From NCBI RefSeq assembly GCF_025847205.1, contig NZ_JAOYTH010000003.1:62001-126000 (forward strand): a DNA stretch of 64,000 nucleotides. Direction: 5' to 3'. The DNA comes from Pararhizobium sp. YC-54. Lineage in GTDB: Bacteria; Pseudomonadota; Alphaproteobacteria; Rhizobiales; Rhizobiaceae. Shown in pieces: positions 50,094 to 61,990 of this stretch. The first letter of the stretch is position 1; the number at the start of each line of letters is the position of its first letter. A model generated the notes under the pieces. That model was not told where the DNA came from and made no database searches. It saw nothing but the letters and a program-made list of their open reading frames with translations. The position numbers and the translations under genes are program-made.

Positions 50094-50996
50094 TCAGCCC
50101 TTGAGGACTTCGACCAGCGTCTTGCCAAGGCGAGCCGGGGAAGGCGACACCTTGATGCCTGCCGCTTCCATGGCCGAAATCTTCGATTCCGCATCGCCCT
50201 TGCCGCCGGAAACCACAGCGCCGGCATGGCCCATGGTGCGACCCTTCGGTGCGGTGCGGCCGGCGATGAAGCCGGCCATCGGCTTCTTGCGGCCCTTCTT
50301 TGCTTCGTCGATCAGGAACTGTGCTGCGTCTTCTTCCGCCGAGCCGCCGATTTCGCCGATCATGATGATCGAGGTCGTGGCTTCGTCGGCGAGGAACATT
50401 TCGAGCACGTCGATGAACTCGGTACCCTTGACCGGGTCGCCGCCGATGCCGACAGCCGTCGTCTGGCCAAGGCCCTCGTTCGACGTCTGGAACACGGCTT
50501 CATAGGTCAGCGTGCCGGAGCGCGAAACGATACCGACCGAACCCTTGCGGAAGATCGAGCCCGGCATGATGCCGATCTTGCATTCTTCCGGCGTTAGGAT
50601 ACCCGGGCAGTTCGGACCGAGCAGCCGCGACTTGGAGCGGTCGAGGCGAGCCTTGACGCGCACCATGTCCATGACCGGAATGCCTTCGGTGATGCAGGTG
50701 ATGAACGGGATTTCGGCTTCGATCGCTTCGATGATCGCGTCAGCGGCGCCGGCCGGCGGCACGTAGATCACGGACGCGTCGGCGCCGGTCCGTTCCTTGG
50801 CTTCCGCAACCGTTGCAAAGATCGGCAGGCTTTCGCCCTTCGAACCGGTCCAGGTTTCCCCACCCTTCTTCGGGTGGATACCGCCGACCATCTGCGTGCC
50901 GTAATAGGCAAGCGCCTGCTCGGTGTGGAAGGTACCGGTCTTGCCGGTCAGGCCCTGAACGAGGACCTTGGTGTCTTTGTTGACGAGAATAGACAT
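50094..50996 (-). CDS. sucD: succinyl-CoA synthetase alpha subunit
   Basis: A 300-residue CoA-binding and phosphohistidine subunit. [19 protein letters not shown] is the Rossmann CoA site, and [17 protein letters not shown] holds the phosphorylated His. Works with SucC to convert succinyl-CoA to succinate with nucleotide triphosphate formation. It follows sucC by 18 bases. Confidence 0.97.
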   Translation of the reverse strand: MSILVNKDTKVLVQGLTGKTGTFHTEQALAYYGTQMVGGIHPKKGGETWTGSKGESLPIFATVAEAKERTGADASVIYVPPAGAADAIIEAIEAEIPFITCITEGIPVMDMVRVKARLDRSKSRLLGPNCPGILTPEECKIGIMPGSIFRKGSVGIVSRSGTLTYEAVFQTSNEGLGQTTAVGIGGDPVKGTEFIDVLEMFLADEATTSIIMIGEIGGSAEEDAAQFLIDEAKKGRKKPMAGFIAGRTAPKGRTMGHAGAVVSGGKGDAESKISAMEAAGIKVSPSPARLGKTLVEVLKG

Positions 50997-51014
50997 GAAT
51001 TCGGGTCCTTAAAA

Positions 51015-52208
<1,194 letters not shown>

Positions 52209-52255
52209 GGGGATATTTTCCTGTTTGAGCCTGATGGTAATTACGTGAGGCGCAA

Positions 52256-53326
<1,071 letters not shown>

Positions 53327-53377
53327 TCAACCGATACTTTTGGGTGGAACAATTTCAATCGGTTAGATCATAAATTT

Positions 53378-53393
53378 CTTACGTAAACGTAAG
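53378..53393 (-). promoter_or_regulatory. perfect palindrome CTTACGT-TT-ACGTAAG upstream of mdh
   Basis: Sixteen bases, exact dyad on the minus strand, with another ACGTAAAC half-site next to it (53395-53402). The core ACGTTTACGT resembles the MerR-family LiuR motif described for branched-chain amino acid catabolism genes, recalled from regulon work. A TATGAT-like -10 element follows. Candidate operator of the mdh-suc operon. Confidence 0.45.
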
Positions 53394-53412
53394 AGTTTAC
53401 GTCGTCAAATTG

Positions 53413-54567
53413 TCACGAAGTCACTGTTTCCGCACGATGATTGCGGGCATATTCCTCACTCTGCATCTCGATCAGGCGCGAAACCGTGCGGTCAAATTCA
53501 AAGCCTTCCGTGCCCTTTTTCGCCGTCAGCAGATCGATCGGCGCGGAAGCCGCCGTGGCGAAGAGGCGGGCGCCGTGATCGTAGATCGTGTCCACCAGCA
53601 TGATGAAACGCTTGGTCTCGTTGCGGCGCTCGGGCCCGAGGTGCGGGATATGATCGATAAAGATCGTCCGGTAATGCGAGAGGATGGCGAGATAATCGGC
53701 AGCCCCAAGCGGCTTCTCGCAAAGGTCTGAAAAGGCAAACCGGGCGCAACCGTTGGCCGCGGCCGGAACCTTGATTTTCCTGCCCTTGTGCGCGACCTCC
53801 CCTGGCGCGGCCGTAAGTCCGGCCGTGGCATGGATCCAGGCCCGATCGAGCGCTGCATCCGCGAGCGGCCCCATCGGCGACAGCCAGACCGGCAGCCCTT
53901 CCATCTTTGCCAGGCGGTAATCCGTCCCGGCATCCAATGGCACGATCTCGGTATAGGCCTTCAACAGATCGATGAACGGCAGGAACAGTCCGCGATTGAG
54001 CCCATCCTTGTAGAGATTGCCCGGCTCGACATTCGAGGTGGCGACGAGAACGCAGCCCTTGGCGAAAAGCTCGGAAAACAGCCGCGACAGGATCATTGCA
54101 TCGGCAATATCGGTGACGGAAAACTCGTCGAAGCAGAGAAGCCGGGCTTCGGCAAAGATTTCCGAAGCGACCGGCGGCATCGGATCGGCCTGGCGCGTCT
54201 CGCCGTTCTTCAGCTTCTGCCGGTGCTTGAAGATGCGCTCGTGCACATCGGCCATGAACTCATGGAAATGCGCCCGGCGCTTGCGCTGGATCGGCACCGT
54301 GTCGAAAAACAGGTCCATCAGCATGGTCTTGCCGCGGCCGACGCCGCCGTAGAGATAAAGCCCCTTGAGCGGCGGATGATCGTTCTTGCGCGAAGCAAAC
54401 AGCCAGCCGAGCGCGTTCGACTTGCGCTGCGCGCGGTTCCCGGCGAGCTCCATCAAAAGGTGATCGAAGCGCCTGGCGATGGCAAGCTGCGCCGGATCGC
54501 GCCGCATCTCGCCTGTGGCGATCATGGCCTCGAGTTTTCGCGAAATACTGTCTTCGGGATTTGGCAC
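53413..54567 (-). CDS. zapE: cell division ATPase ZapE (AFG1 family)
   Basis: A 384-residue AFG1-type AAA ATPase. Walker [16 protein letters not shown], Walker [16 protein letters not shown], and [11 protein letters not shown] as sensor region. In E. coli ZapE binds FtsZ during constriction. GTG start at 54567, no upstream alternative. Transcribed downstream of the lipoprotein gene, but an intrinsic terminator separates them. Confidence 0.93.
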   Translation of the reverse strand: MPNPEDSISRKLEAMIATGEMRRDPAQLAIARRFDHLLMELAGNRAQRKSNALGWLFASRKNDHPPLKGLYLYGGVGRGKTMLMDLFFDTVPIQRKRRAHFHEFMADVHERIFKHRQKLKNGETRQADPMPPVASEIFAEARLLCFDEFSVTDIADAMILSRLFSELFAKGCVLVATSNVEPGNLYKDGLNRGLFLPFIDLLKAYTEIVPLDAGTDYRLAKMEGLPVWLSPMGPLADAALDRAWIHATAGLTAAPGEVAHKGRKIKVPAAANGCARFAFSDLCEKPLGAADYLAILSHYRTIFIDHIPHLGPERRNETKRFIMLVDTIYDHGARLFATAASAPIDLLTAKKGTEGFEFDRTVSRLIEMQSEEYARNHRAETVTS

Positions 54568-54601
54568 GCGCTTGACCGGTTGGGCCGTAAACGGCGGGTA
54601 A

Positions 54602-54627
54602 GAAAAAGCCCGGCAGGAAGCCGGGCT
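54602..54627 (-). terminator. intrinsic terminator of the lipoprotein gene
   Basis: On the minus strand AGCCCGGC, 5-base loop, GCCGGGCT, then TTTTCT. Begins six bases after the lipoprotein stop. Confidence 0.92.
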
Positions 54628-54633
54628 GATGTG

Positions 54634-55176
54634 TTAACGGCTGAGGCTGACCGGCTGGCCGCCATTGGTCGAGCCGTCGAAGCGCGCATCGGCTGTCTTG
54701 AACAGCCGGGCGAGCGGATTGCCGTTGCGATCCTTCAGCACGACCTGCTTGCCGGCCACTTCCCAGGAGCCCATGGCCGTCAGTTCGCCGGCGCAACCGC
54801 GCGTACCGCCGCGCGAGCCGCTGCCGAGATTGGTGAGCGTCAGGAACATATCGCAGGAGCTTCCGGCGTTCGACACACGCCAGTTGCCGACCATCGATTC
54901 CTTGGTGACATCAAGCGCGTTGGCCGCAGCCGCGACTTCCGTGCCGCCCGGTGTCTGCACGCCGCCAACCGCGGCCGTGCCGCTGACGGGTGCCGCCGGA
55001 AACTGCGAAGTATCGCCGGGAGCAGCAAGCTGACCGGACGAGACGGTCGCTACAGGCTGTGCCTGCAACGGAGCCGGCGACACGGTATTTCCACCGAAAT
55101 CGGTCATGGACGTCCTCTGACATCCAGCCAGCGCCAGCACCACGGCCAGTCCCGCCACCGCATGTATTGTCCGCAT
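54634..55176 (-). CDS. Omp19/Inh-like outer-membrane lipoprotein
   Basis: A 180-residue lipoprotein. Signal peptide with lipobox LALAGC (Cys about 20), a Pro/Ala/Gln-rich linker (25-85), then a beta-barrel domain of the bacterial protease-inhibitor (Inh/AprI) type: [20 protein letters not shown] and [18 protein letters not shown] contain the two Cys. Brucella Omp19 has this architecture and inhibits host proteases. ATG 55176 follows GGGAG. Confidence 0.85.
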   Translation of the reverse strand: MRTIHAVAGLAVVLALAGCQRTSMTDFGGNTVSPAPLQAQPVATVSSGQLAAPGDTSQFPAAPVSGTAAVGGVQTPGGTEVAAAANALDVTKESMVGNWRVSNAGSSCDMFLTLTNLGSGSRGGTRGCAGELTAMGSWEVAGKQVVLKDRNGNPLARLFKTADARFDGSTNGGQPVSLSR

Positions 55177-55548
55177 GTTTTTGCTCCCGATCATCTCTGC
55201 TATCGCGTTGTCCAGGGGAATATAGGCGGAATTAGCTTAAAACTAACTTTAAAATCAAGACACGGGTTAATTCTTTAGACCTGTGGCATGATTGAAACGG
55301 TTGCAGCCGCAAGCAGCGGCGGTTGTAGCCTAGAGCGGAGGGCCGCCAAAATCCTCTTTGCAGGAAACAAGCCCGCCTGCACCGCCCGGATTGGCAAGCG
55401 CCCCGCTCGCGCATGGCGGCCGCCGCCGGGACCAGCATCATTTCAGGCATGTTCTCCAATAGGTTATCACCCAAATGGGGGTTGAGGGACGCCATGCATC
55501 CCGATAGCGTTTCGTGCAGGCAAACTGGCAAAAAGACGGAACCTGCAG
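55177..55548. other. 372-base divergent intergenic region
   Basis: Lies between the lipoprotein gene (minus) and RTX gene (plus). AT-rich near 55230-55270, GC-rich hairpins around 55300-55360 (GCAGCCGCAAGCAGCGGCGG). I see no gene; it probably holds both promoters. Confidence 0.5.
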
Positions 55549-57546
55549 ATGGCGAACATCATAGGAAAAATTGGTAACGACACGCTGAAGGGAACCGCTG
55601 TTGCCGACCTTATCGACGGCCTGGCGGGCAATGACCGACTTTTCGGTTTTCTCGGCAACGACACGCTCTATGGCCGCGACGGGATCGACATGCTCTATGG
55701 CGGCAAGGGAAATGACATCCTGTCTGGCGGTAACGGCGACGACGACGTCCATGGCGGAGACGGCGCGGACAGGATTTATGGAGGGGCGGGCAACGACAGG
55801 ATCACGGGCGATCAGGATTATTACGATTGGGAAGGCACCGGCGACGACGAAATTTTCGGCGACGCCGGTAACGACACGATCGAGGGCGGACGCGGGAACG
55901 ACAAGCTGCATGGCGGCGCGGACAATGACTCGATCTGGGGCGGAGACGGTATCGACGCCCTCTACGGCGATGCAGGCAACGATGAGCTACAGAGCTCCTT
56001 CGGCAACGACACGCTTTATGGCGGAACGGGCGACGACGGCCTGCTGGCGGGTGAAGGAAATGACCGGCTCTGGGGCGAAGATGGCAACGACGCACTGTAC
56101 GGCGATCTCGGCGACGACAGGTTGAGCGGCGGAGCCGGCGCCGATGCTCTGGCCGGCAACGAGGGGAAGGATATCCTCCAGGGCGGAGACGGCGACGATG
56201 ATCTTTACGGCGACGAGGGGTATCTGGGCGCCCCGGACAACGACATGCATGCCGGCGATGACGGGCTCTATGGCGGCGCTGGCGACGACGATCTCATCGG
56301 CGGCTGGGGCAACGATGTTCTCGACGGCGGAAGCGGCAATGACCAACTTTGGGGCGAATCCGGCAATGACCGCCTGATCAGCTCCGACGGGCTTGAATCT
56401 CTGGACGGCGGCGCGGGCAATGACACGCTGGTTTTCACACGCGGCAATATCGCCGATGCGATCACGATCAATATGCTGGCAACAAGTTACACCTATATCT
56501 TCTATGGCGCCGGCCCCTACAAAGCCACGTTCCGCGGCATCGAGAACCTGGAGTTTTCGGGCGGCAGCGGCGCCGATGTGGTTTCCACGCTGGCCGGCAC
56601 CGACATCCTCAACGGCAATGGCGGTAATGATACGCTGAACGGCGGTGCGGGCAACGACCTCATTGCCGGTGGCGCCGGAGCAGACAGCCTTACCGGCGGA
56701 TCGGGGATCGATAGCGTCGACTACAGCACCTCGATAGCGGCGGTGAACGTCAACCTCACCACCCAGACCGCTTCCGGCGGAGACGCGCAAGGCGACAAGA
56801 TTTCCGGATTCGAAAGCGTTCGTGGTGGCAAGGGCGCCGACACGCTGACGGGGACCAGCGGCGCCAACACCATGGACGGCAATGGCGGCAACGATAGACT
56901 CAGCAGCGGCGCTGGTAACGACATCATCAGCGGCGGCGCAGGCGCCGACAGTCTTGACGGCGGCATCGGTTACGACACGCTGAACTATCGTTCATCGACA
57001 TTGGCCGTGAACGTCAATCTGGCGACCAACGCCGCCTCCGGCGGCGATGCGCAGGGCGACAAAATCACCGGCTTCGAGCATGTCAGCGGCGGTGCCGGTT
57101 CCGATGCGCTGGCCGGCACGTCGGGCGCAAATATCATCGAAGGCAATGGCGGCAACGATACGATCAAGGGCGGTGCCGGCAATGACCGGATGACCGGCGG
57201 GCTCGGCGCCGACCATCTCTATGGCGAAGCCGGCAACGATATCTTCGTCTATGCCAGCCTAAAGGATTCGACCGTTGCGGCCATCGGCCGCGACACGATC
57301 CATGGCTTCGCCTCCGGTGACAAGATCGACCTTTCCGCCGCACGTCTGTTTGCCAATATCAACGACATACCGCAGAACCATTTCATCGGCACAGGCACCT
57401 TCAGCGGTCTTGGCCCGGAGCTACGTTATGAGAAAAACGGCGCTTCCACCACTATCTACGCCGACGCGAACGGCGACAGGAAGGCGGATTTCGCGCTGAC
57501 GCTGGATAGCGCCGTTACGCTGAAATTCGAGGATTTCATCGTCTAG
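55549..57546 (+). CDS. RTX calcium-binding repeat protein with serralysin-like C-terminus
   Basis: A 665-residue acidic protein made almost entirely of GGxGxDxL(x) nonapeptides, starting at residue 10 (GNDTLKG). More than 30 units are visible. The N-terminal array covers about 1-290; residues 290-385 contain a non-RTX insert (DAITINMLATSYTYIFYG); 386-560 are two copies of an 86-residue module; the end (TTIYADANGDRKADFALTL, then FEDFIV) matches the C-terminal type I secretion domain of serralysins. No protease HExxH or other catalytic motif is present. Probably secreted by an ABC system encoded elsewhere, folding on Ca2+ outside the cell. The ribosome site is weak. Confidence 0.92.
   Translation: MANIIGKIGNDTLKGTAVADLIDGLAGNDRLFGFLGNDTLYGRDGIDMLYGGKGNDILSGGNGDDDVHGGDGADRIYGGAGNDRITGDQDYYDWEGTGDDEIFGDAGNDTIEGGRGNDKLHGGADNDSIWGGDGIDALYGDAGNDELQSSFGNDTLYGGTGDDGLLAGEGNDRLWGEDGNDALYGDLGDDRLSGGAGADALAGNEGKDILQGGDGDDDLYGDEGYLGAPDNDMHAGDDGLYGGAGDDDLIGGWGNDVLDGGSGNDQLWGESGNDRLISSDGLESLDGGAGNDTLVFTRGNIADAITINMLATSYTYIFYGAGPYKATFRGIENLEFSGGSGADVVSTLAGTDILNGNGGNDTLNGGAGNDLIAGGAGADSLTGGSGIDSVDYSTSIAAVNVNLTTQTASGGDAQGDKISGFESVRGGKGADTLTGTSGANTMDGNGGNDRLSSGAGNDIISGGAGADSLDGGIGYDTLNYRSSTLAVNVNLATNAASGGDAQGDKITGFEHVSGGAGSDALAGTSGANIIEGNGGNDTIKGGAGNDRMTGGLGADHLYGEAGNDIFVYASLKDSTVAAIGRDTIHGFASGDKIDLSAARLFANINDIPQNHFIGTGTFSGLGPELRYEKNGASTTIYADANGDRKADFALTLDSAVTLKFEDFIV
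56704..57219 (+). repeat. internal tandem duplication in the RTX gene
   Basis: Two modules of about 258 bases (86 residues), from 56704 and from 56962. Both run VNVNL(T/A)T..(T/N)AASGGDAQGDKI then GFE and TSGAN. They differ mainly in the repeats that follow. This is within the coding frame and reflects a segmental duplication. Confidence 0.8.
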
Positions 57547-57552
57547 ATCATA

Positions 57553-57587
57553 ACCGGATTGCGCCGCCGAACGGCCCGCAATCCGGT
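57553..57587. terminator. convergent hairpin between RTX gene and sdhB
   Basis: 11-base arms ACCGGATTGCG and complement with a 13-base loop, between the convergent ends of the RTX gene and sdhB. A partial AATTTAA tail on the plus strand. Likely bidirectional terminator. Confidence 0.6.
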
Positions 57588-57615
57588 AATTTAACGCGGA
57601 AGCATATTGCGAGCG

Positions 57616-58395
57616 TCAGACCCGCCGTTCCACCATCATCTTCTTGATCTCCCCGATCGCCTTGGCCGGGTTCAAACCCTTCGGACAGGTCTGGGCGCAG
57701 TTCATGATCGTGTGGCAGCGATAGAGCCGGAAGGGGTCTTCCAGATTGTCGAGGCGCTCGCCCTTGGCTTCGTCGCGGCTGTCGATCAGCCAGCGATAGG
57801 CCTGCAGAAGCACGGCCGGACCGAGATAGCGGTCGCCGTTCCACCAGTAGCTCGGGCAAGAGGCGGAACAGCAGGCGCAGAGAATGCACTCGTAGAGGCC
57901 GTCGAGCTTCTGGCGATCTTCGTGGCTCTGCTTCCATTCCTTGGCCGGCGTCGGCGAAACGGTCTTTAGCCAGGGCTCGATCGAACGGTGCTGGGCGTAG
58001 AAATTGGTGAGATCCGGCACCAGATCCTTGACAACGGGCATATGCGGCAGCGGGTAGACTTTCACCGCGCCCTTCACCTCGTCCATGCCCTTGGTACAGG
58101 CCAGCGTATTGGTGCCGTCGATGTTCATCGCGCAGGAACCGCAGATGCCTTCGCGGCAGGAGCGGCGCAGCGTCAGCGTCGGGTCGATCTTGTTCTTGAT
58201 GTAGAGCAGCGCATCGAGAACCATCGGGCCGCAATCGTCGACATCGATATAGAACGTGTCGATCGACGGGTTCTTGCCGTCGTCCGGGCTCCAGCGATAG
58301 ACGCGCAATTCGCGGGTATTGGTGGCCCCGGCCGGCTTCGGCCAGACCTTGCCTTCCGTCATCTGCGAATTCTTGGGGAGAGCGAGTTCAACCAT
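57616..58395 (-). CDS. sdhB: succinate dehydrogenase iron-sulfur subunit
   Basis: A 259-residue subunit passing electrons from FAD to quinone. [2Fe-2S] ligands in [16 protein letters not shown], [4Fe-4S] in [16 protein letters not shown], [3Fe-4S] in [17 protein letters not shown]. Last gene of sdhCDAB; 12 bases after sdhA. Confidence 0.97.
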   Translation of the reverse strand: MVELALPKNSQMTEGKVWPKPAGATNTRELRVYRWSPDDGKNPSIDTFYIDVDDCGPMVLDALLYIKNKIDPTLTLRRSCREGICGSCAMNIDGTNTLACTKGMDEVKGAVKVYPLPHMPVVKDLVPDLTNFYAQHRSIEPWLKTVSPTPAKEWKQSHEDRQKLDGLYECILCACCSASCPSYWWNGDRYLGPAVLLQAYRWLIDSRDEAKGERLDNLEDPFRLYRCHTIMNCAQTCPKGLNPAKAIGEIKKMMVERRV

Positions 58396-58407
58396 GGATC
58401 ATTCTCC

Positions 58408-60252
58408 TCAATACACGCGCGCCTTGGGCTCGATCTTTTTCGGATCGATGCCCTCGGCCAGAAGTTCGGTGTGAACCGGGCGGTAATCGAGCCGGACTTC
58501 GCCGGCCTCGTTCACCCAGGACAGCGTATGCTTGCGCCAGTTGACGTCGTCGCGGCCGGCAAACGGGCCGTCGACATAATCCTCGCGGGCGTGGCTGCCG
58601 CGGCTTTCCTTGCGGGCTTCGGCGCCATAGACGGTGACGATGGCGTTGGCCATCAGGTTTTCCAGCTCCAGCGTTTCCACCAGATCGGAATTCCAGATCA
58701 TCGAGCGGTCGGTAACCTTGACGTCGCTTAGCTCCTGCCAGATCGCGCTCATCCGCTTGCAGCCGCTCTCCAGCGATTCCTGCGTGCGGAACACGGCGGC
58801 GTCGTCCTGCATGGTGCGCTGCATCTTTTCGCGCAGCACCGCCGTCGGCGTTGAGCCATCAGCATAACGCAGCCTGTCGAAGCGCGTCATGATCTTTTCG
58901 CAAGCCTTTTCGTTGATCGGTGGAATGGGGGCCGCCCGGTCGATGACTTCGCCTGCCCGGATCGCGGCGGCGCGACCGAAGACCACGAGGTCGATCAGCG
59001 AGTTGGAGCCCAGACGATTGGCCCCGTGCACCGAGGCGCAACCGGCTTCGCCGACAGCCATCAGCCCCGGCAGGACACGCTCGGGATTGGCGCTGTCGGC
59101 GTTCAGCACTTCACCCCAGTAGTTGGTCGGAATGCCGCCCATATTGTAGTGAACGGTCGGCAGGACCGGGATCGGCTCGCGGGTCACATCGACACCGGCA
59201 AAAATCTTGGCGCTTTCGGAAATGCCCGGCAGGCGCTCGTGCAGGACGGCCGGATCGAGATGGTCGAGATGCAGGTAGATATGGTCCTTGTTCTTGCCGA
59301 CGCCGCGACCTTCGCGGATTTCCAGCGTCATGCAGCGGGAAACCACGTCGCGCGAGGCAAGGTCCTTGGCCGAGGGCGCATAGCGCTCCATGAAGCGCTC
59401 GCCTTCGGAATTGACGAGATAGCCGCCTTCGCCGCGCGCACCTTCGGTGATCAGGCAGCCAGAGCCATAGATGCCCGTCGGGTGGAACTGGACGAACTCC
59501 ATGTCCTGCAACGGCAGGCCGGCGCGCGCCACCATGCCGCCGCCGTCGCCGGTGCAGGTATGGGCCGATGTCGCCGAGAAATAGGAGCGGCCATAGCCGC
59601 CGGTCGCCAGAACGACCATCTTGGCCGAGAAACGATGGATCGTGCCGTCGTCGAGGTTCCAGGCGACAACGCCGGTGCAGCGGCTGCCGTCATCCGACAT
59701 GATCAGGTCGAGAGCGAAATACTCGATGAAGAATTCGGCATTGTTCTTCAGCGACTGGCCATAGAGCGTGTGCAGGATGGCGTGGCCAGTCCGGTCGGCA
59801 ACGGCGCAGGTGCGCTGCACCGGCGGGCCTTCGCCATAATTCTGCATGTGGCCGCCGAACGGGCGCTGATAGATCTTGCCTTCGGCATTGCGCGAGAAGG
59901 GAACGCCGTAATGCTCCAGCTCGTAGACGGCCTTCGGCGCTTCCATGGTGAGATACTGCATGGCATCGACATCGCCGAGCCAGTCGGAGCCCTTGACCGT
60001 ATCGTAGAGATGCCACTGCCAGCTGTCCGGCGTCATATTGGTCAGGGACGCAGCGATACCGCCCTGCGCTGCGACCGTATGCGACCGCGTCGGGAAAACC
60101 TTGGTGATGCAGGCCGTCTTGAAGCCCTGCTCGGCCATGCCGAGCGTGGCGCGCAGTCCGGCACCGCCGGCGCCGACGACGATCACGTCATAGGCATGGT
60201 CGACATATTCATAGGCGTGGCCGTTAATGAGCGGCGATGAGGTGGGTGCCAT
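58408..60252 (-). CDS. sdhA: succinate dehydrogenase flavoprotein subunit
   Basis: A 614-residue catalytic subunit. [17 protein letters not shown] binds [15 protein letters not shown] carries the covalent-flavin His, and [20 protein letters not shown] contains substrate residues. Oxidises succinate to fumarate. Six bases follow sdhD. Confidence 0.97.
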   Translation of the reverse strand: MAPTSSPLINGHAYEYVDHAYDVIVVGAGGAGLRATLGMAEQGFKTACITKVFPTRSHTVAAQGGIAASLTNMTPDSWQWHLYDTVKGSDWLGDVDAMQYLTMEAPKAVYELEHYGVPFSRNAEGKIYQRPFGGHMQNYGEGPPVQRTCAVADRTGHAILHTLYGQSLKNNAEFFIEYFALDLIMSDDGSRCTGVVAWNLDDGTIHRFSAKMVVLATGGYGRSYFSATSAHTCTGDGGGMVARAGLPLQDMEFVQFHPTGIYGSGCLITEGARGEGGYLVNSEGERFMERYAPSAKDLASRDVVSRCMTLEIREGRGVGKNKDHIYLHLDHLDPAVLHERLPGISESAKIFAGVDVTREPIPVLPTVHYNMGGIPTNYWGEVLNADSANPERVLPGLMAVGEAGCASVHGANRLGSNSLIDLVVFGRAAAIRAGEVIDRAAPIPPINEKACEKIMTRFDRLRYADGSTPTAVLREKMQRTMQDDAAVFRTQESLESGCKRMSAIWQELSDVKVTDRSMIWNSDLVETLELENLMANAIVTVYGAEARKESRGSHAREDYVDGPFAGRDDVNWRKHTLSWVNEAGEVRLDYRPVHTELLAEGIDPKKIEPKARVY

Positions 60253-60258
60253 TTTGAA

Positions 60259-60639
60259 TTACCCTGCAAACGCGATCTTCAGGATGGCGAATAGACAGAA
60301 CCCGCCAACTGCGATCGCAAAAAACGTATTGAGCATGACGAAGACGATCTTGGCGCCCTCTCCATGCACATAATCCTCGATAATGACCTGCATGCCGAGC
60401 TTCATGTGGATCAGACCGGAGATGACGACCAGCCCCATGACCACGGCCACGAAGGGGTTCGACAGGGCGGCGGTGACCTCGGCATAGGGCGCGCCGGCAT
60501 ATTTGATCAGGAATAGCACGAAGAAGATGATCAGCGGCACGTTGGCGACCGCCGTCAGCCGCTGGCGCCAGAAATGATCGGTGCCTTCCTTGGCCGAACC
60601 GAGACCGCGAACCTTGCCGAGGGGAGTACGCATATCCAT
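60259..60639 (-). CDS. sdhD: succinate dehydrogenase membrane anchor subunit D
   Basis: A 126-residue subunit with three helices (about 28-48, 58-80, 98-120). [20 protein letters not shown] carries the likely haem-ligand His and a conserved quinone-site pattern. Contributes to the quinone site with SdhC. Start at 60639 (MDMRTPLGK); the second Met is an alternative. Confidence 0.94.
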   Translation of the reverse strand: MDMRTPLGKVRGLGSAKEGTDHFWRQRLTAVANVPLIIFFVLFLIKYAGAPYAEVTAALSNPFVAVVMGLVVISGLIHMKLGMQVIIEDYVHGEGAKIVFVMLNTFFAIAVGGFCLFAILKIAFAG

Positions 60640-60654
60640 GGAATTCTTGTCCTC

Positions 60655-61047
60655 TCAGCGAACCGCGTAGCCGATGATCCAGATCAAAACGGTCACGGCG
60701 ACCGAACCGATCAGATTGGCGATGGCAAGCTTGGTCGCGAAATGCTTTTCGTAGCCGTAGCCCAGATCCCAGATGAAGTGCCTGAGACCGCCGAACAGAT
60801 GATGCACCAGCGCCCAGGTATAACCAAACAGGATGAGTTGGCCGACGATCGTGCCGAAGGCCCACATGACCCAGTCATAATAGTCCGGACCGGTCGCAGC
60901 GGCGATCAGCCACCAGGCGACAAGAATGGTGCCGAAATAAAGCGCGCCGCCGGTGATGCGGTGCACAATAGACATGACCATTGTCGGAATGGGCTTGTAG
61001 ATTTGTAGATGCGGCGACAGCGGCCGGCTTTTGGTGACATTCGTCAT
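60655..61047 (-). CDS. sdhC: succinate dehydrogenase cytochrome b subunit
   Basis: A 130-residue subunit with three helices. SPHLQIYKP and SIVHRITGGALYFG are family signatures; HHLFGGLRHFIWDLG holds the axial haem His. First gene of sdhCDAB; TTAATC half-sites lie about 95 bases upstream. Confidence 0.95.
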   Translation of the reverse strand: MTNVTKSRPLSPHLQIYKPIPTMVMSIVHRITGGALYFGTILVAWWLIAAATGPDYYDWVMWAFGTIVGQLILFGYTWALVHHLFGGLRHFIWDLGYGYEKHFATKLAIANLIGSVAVTVLIWIIGYAVR

Positions 61048-61141
61048 CTGAACCTCACGGAAGACCCGGAAAGACGCCCAAAAACTGGACTATTTTCATC
61101 CGGTATTGCACCTGATTGTGCGCAATTCAGTCAGCCGACGT

Positions 61142-61202
61142 TTAATCACCATATTGATTAACGACAAGTGTGTTTGCACTGCAAAATCAATTTAATCGAT
61201 TA
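61142..61202 (-). promoter_or_regulatory. TTAATC/GATTAA repeat cluster upstream of sdhC
   Basis: TTAATCA-N6-TGATTAA (61142-61161) and the palindrome TAATCGATTA (61193-61202) give four TAATC half-sites within 61 bases, about 95-155 bases upstream of sdhC. A related CAATCGGTTAG lies upstream of mdh (about 53356). Possibly a shared operator for TCA genes; regulator unknown. Confidence 0.35.
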
Positions 61203-61312
61203 GACGAAAATGTGGCGCCATGACGACTCGATTTCGCCGTGGCGTTAACGATAAGCCATGAAAAATTCAGCGTAATCCGTGACTTTTACCGCCATCTGGC
61301 CCACATTGTCCG

Positions 61313-61327
61313 TTAAGGATTTGTTAA
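61313..61327 (+). promoter_or_regulatory. candidate CtrA box TTAA-N7-TTAA
   Basis: TTAAGGATTTGTTAA, exact seven-base spacing, ends 24 bases upstream of the ATG of the exported protein. At this distance it would overlap the transcription start region. Same consensus as the box at 4882. Confidence 0.4.
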
Positions 61328-61351
61328 GATTCATCCGGAGGGCTGCACGAA

Positions 61352-61990
61352 ATGCGTCCAATCAGCATGCGGAATGCGACGAAAGTCTTGATCGCGGCGC
61401 TCGCCGTGATCCTCTCGTTTGCCAGTTTCGCCGAAGCACGCGACCGCACCAGCGAAAGAAACCATGTCCGCCGTCCGCATTTCGAACGGTCGCATGGCGA
61501 GCACCATCACCGCGGGCGGCAGGAAGCCATTTCCGGCGTGACCGCCGACCGCCACTATTACCGACATGACCGGCGCTCGCGCGGCGACCGTGGATATCGC
61601 AACGATCGCCGGCATGACAGGTTCCAGTTCGATTGGCGAACGGCCAATCGCGGGCATTTCGAACCGAGATACGGGCGTGACCGCCACTATGACCGTAGCA
61701 TCACCGTGCGGGAGTATCGCGGTCAGGGCAGAAATGGTTGGGGCCAATCTTATGGCGATGACGGTTTCCCGTCCGAGGCGAATGGCGGCACGTATTTCGG
61801 TGGCCTGTCCGCCTGGACCGACCCCGGCAACGGCACTTATTTCAGCTCGGAGCGCAATGGCTACGGCTATTACTCCACCGATACCGGCATGAATTATCCC
61901 GCGGCGCGGCCCAAGATCATCCGCGTGAACCCGTCGACCGCCGGGCGCGCCTGCTCCTGGGAATCCGGCGTCTGCGTCATCCGCCGCTGA
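61352..61990 (+). CDS. exported His/Arg/Gly-rich hypothetical protein
   Basis: A 212-residue protein with signal peptide (about 1-29, AEA cleavage). Residues 30-130 are strongly enriched in His, Arg, Tyr and Asp (e.g. RSHGEHHHRG, RHYYRHDRRSRG, RYGRDRHYDRS), suggesting metal or polyanion binding in the periplasm. C-terminal two Cys lie in RACSWESGVCVIRR. No family recognised. ATG 61352 follows GGAGG. The end overlaps the METTL20-like gene by 14 bases, convergent. Confidence 0.75.
   Translation: MRPISMRNATKVLIAALAVILSFASFAEARDRTSERNHVRRPHFERSHGEHHHRGRQEAISGVTADRHYYRHDRRSRGDRGYRNDRRHDRFQFDWRTANRGHFEPRYGRDRHYDRSITVREYRGQGRNGWGQSYGDDGFPSEANGGTYFGGLSAWTDPGNGTYFSSERNGYGYYSTDTGMNYPAARPKIIRVNPSTAGRACSWESGVCVIRR

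Larger units (their letters stand above)
61048..61351. other. 304-base divergent promoter region between sdhC and an exported protein gene
   Basis: Contains the two candidate elements listed separately: TAATC repeats toward sdhC and a CtrA-like box toward the exported protein gene. AT-rich around 61140-61200. No gene visible. Confidence 0.6.

Noticed and set aside
55549..57546. RTX repeats as a CRISPR-like or satellite array
   Set aside because: The repeats are in frame, degenerate at DNA level and encode a coherent protein.
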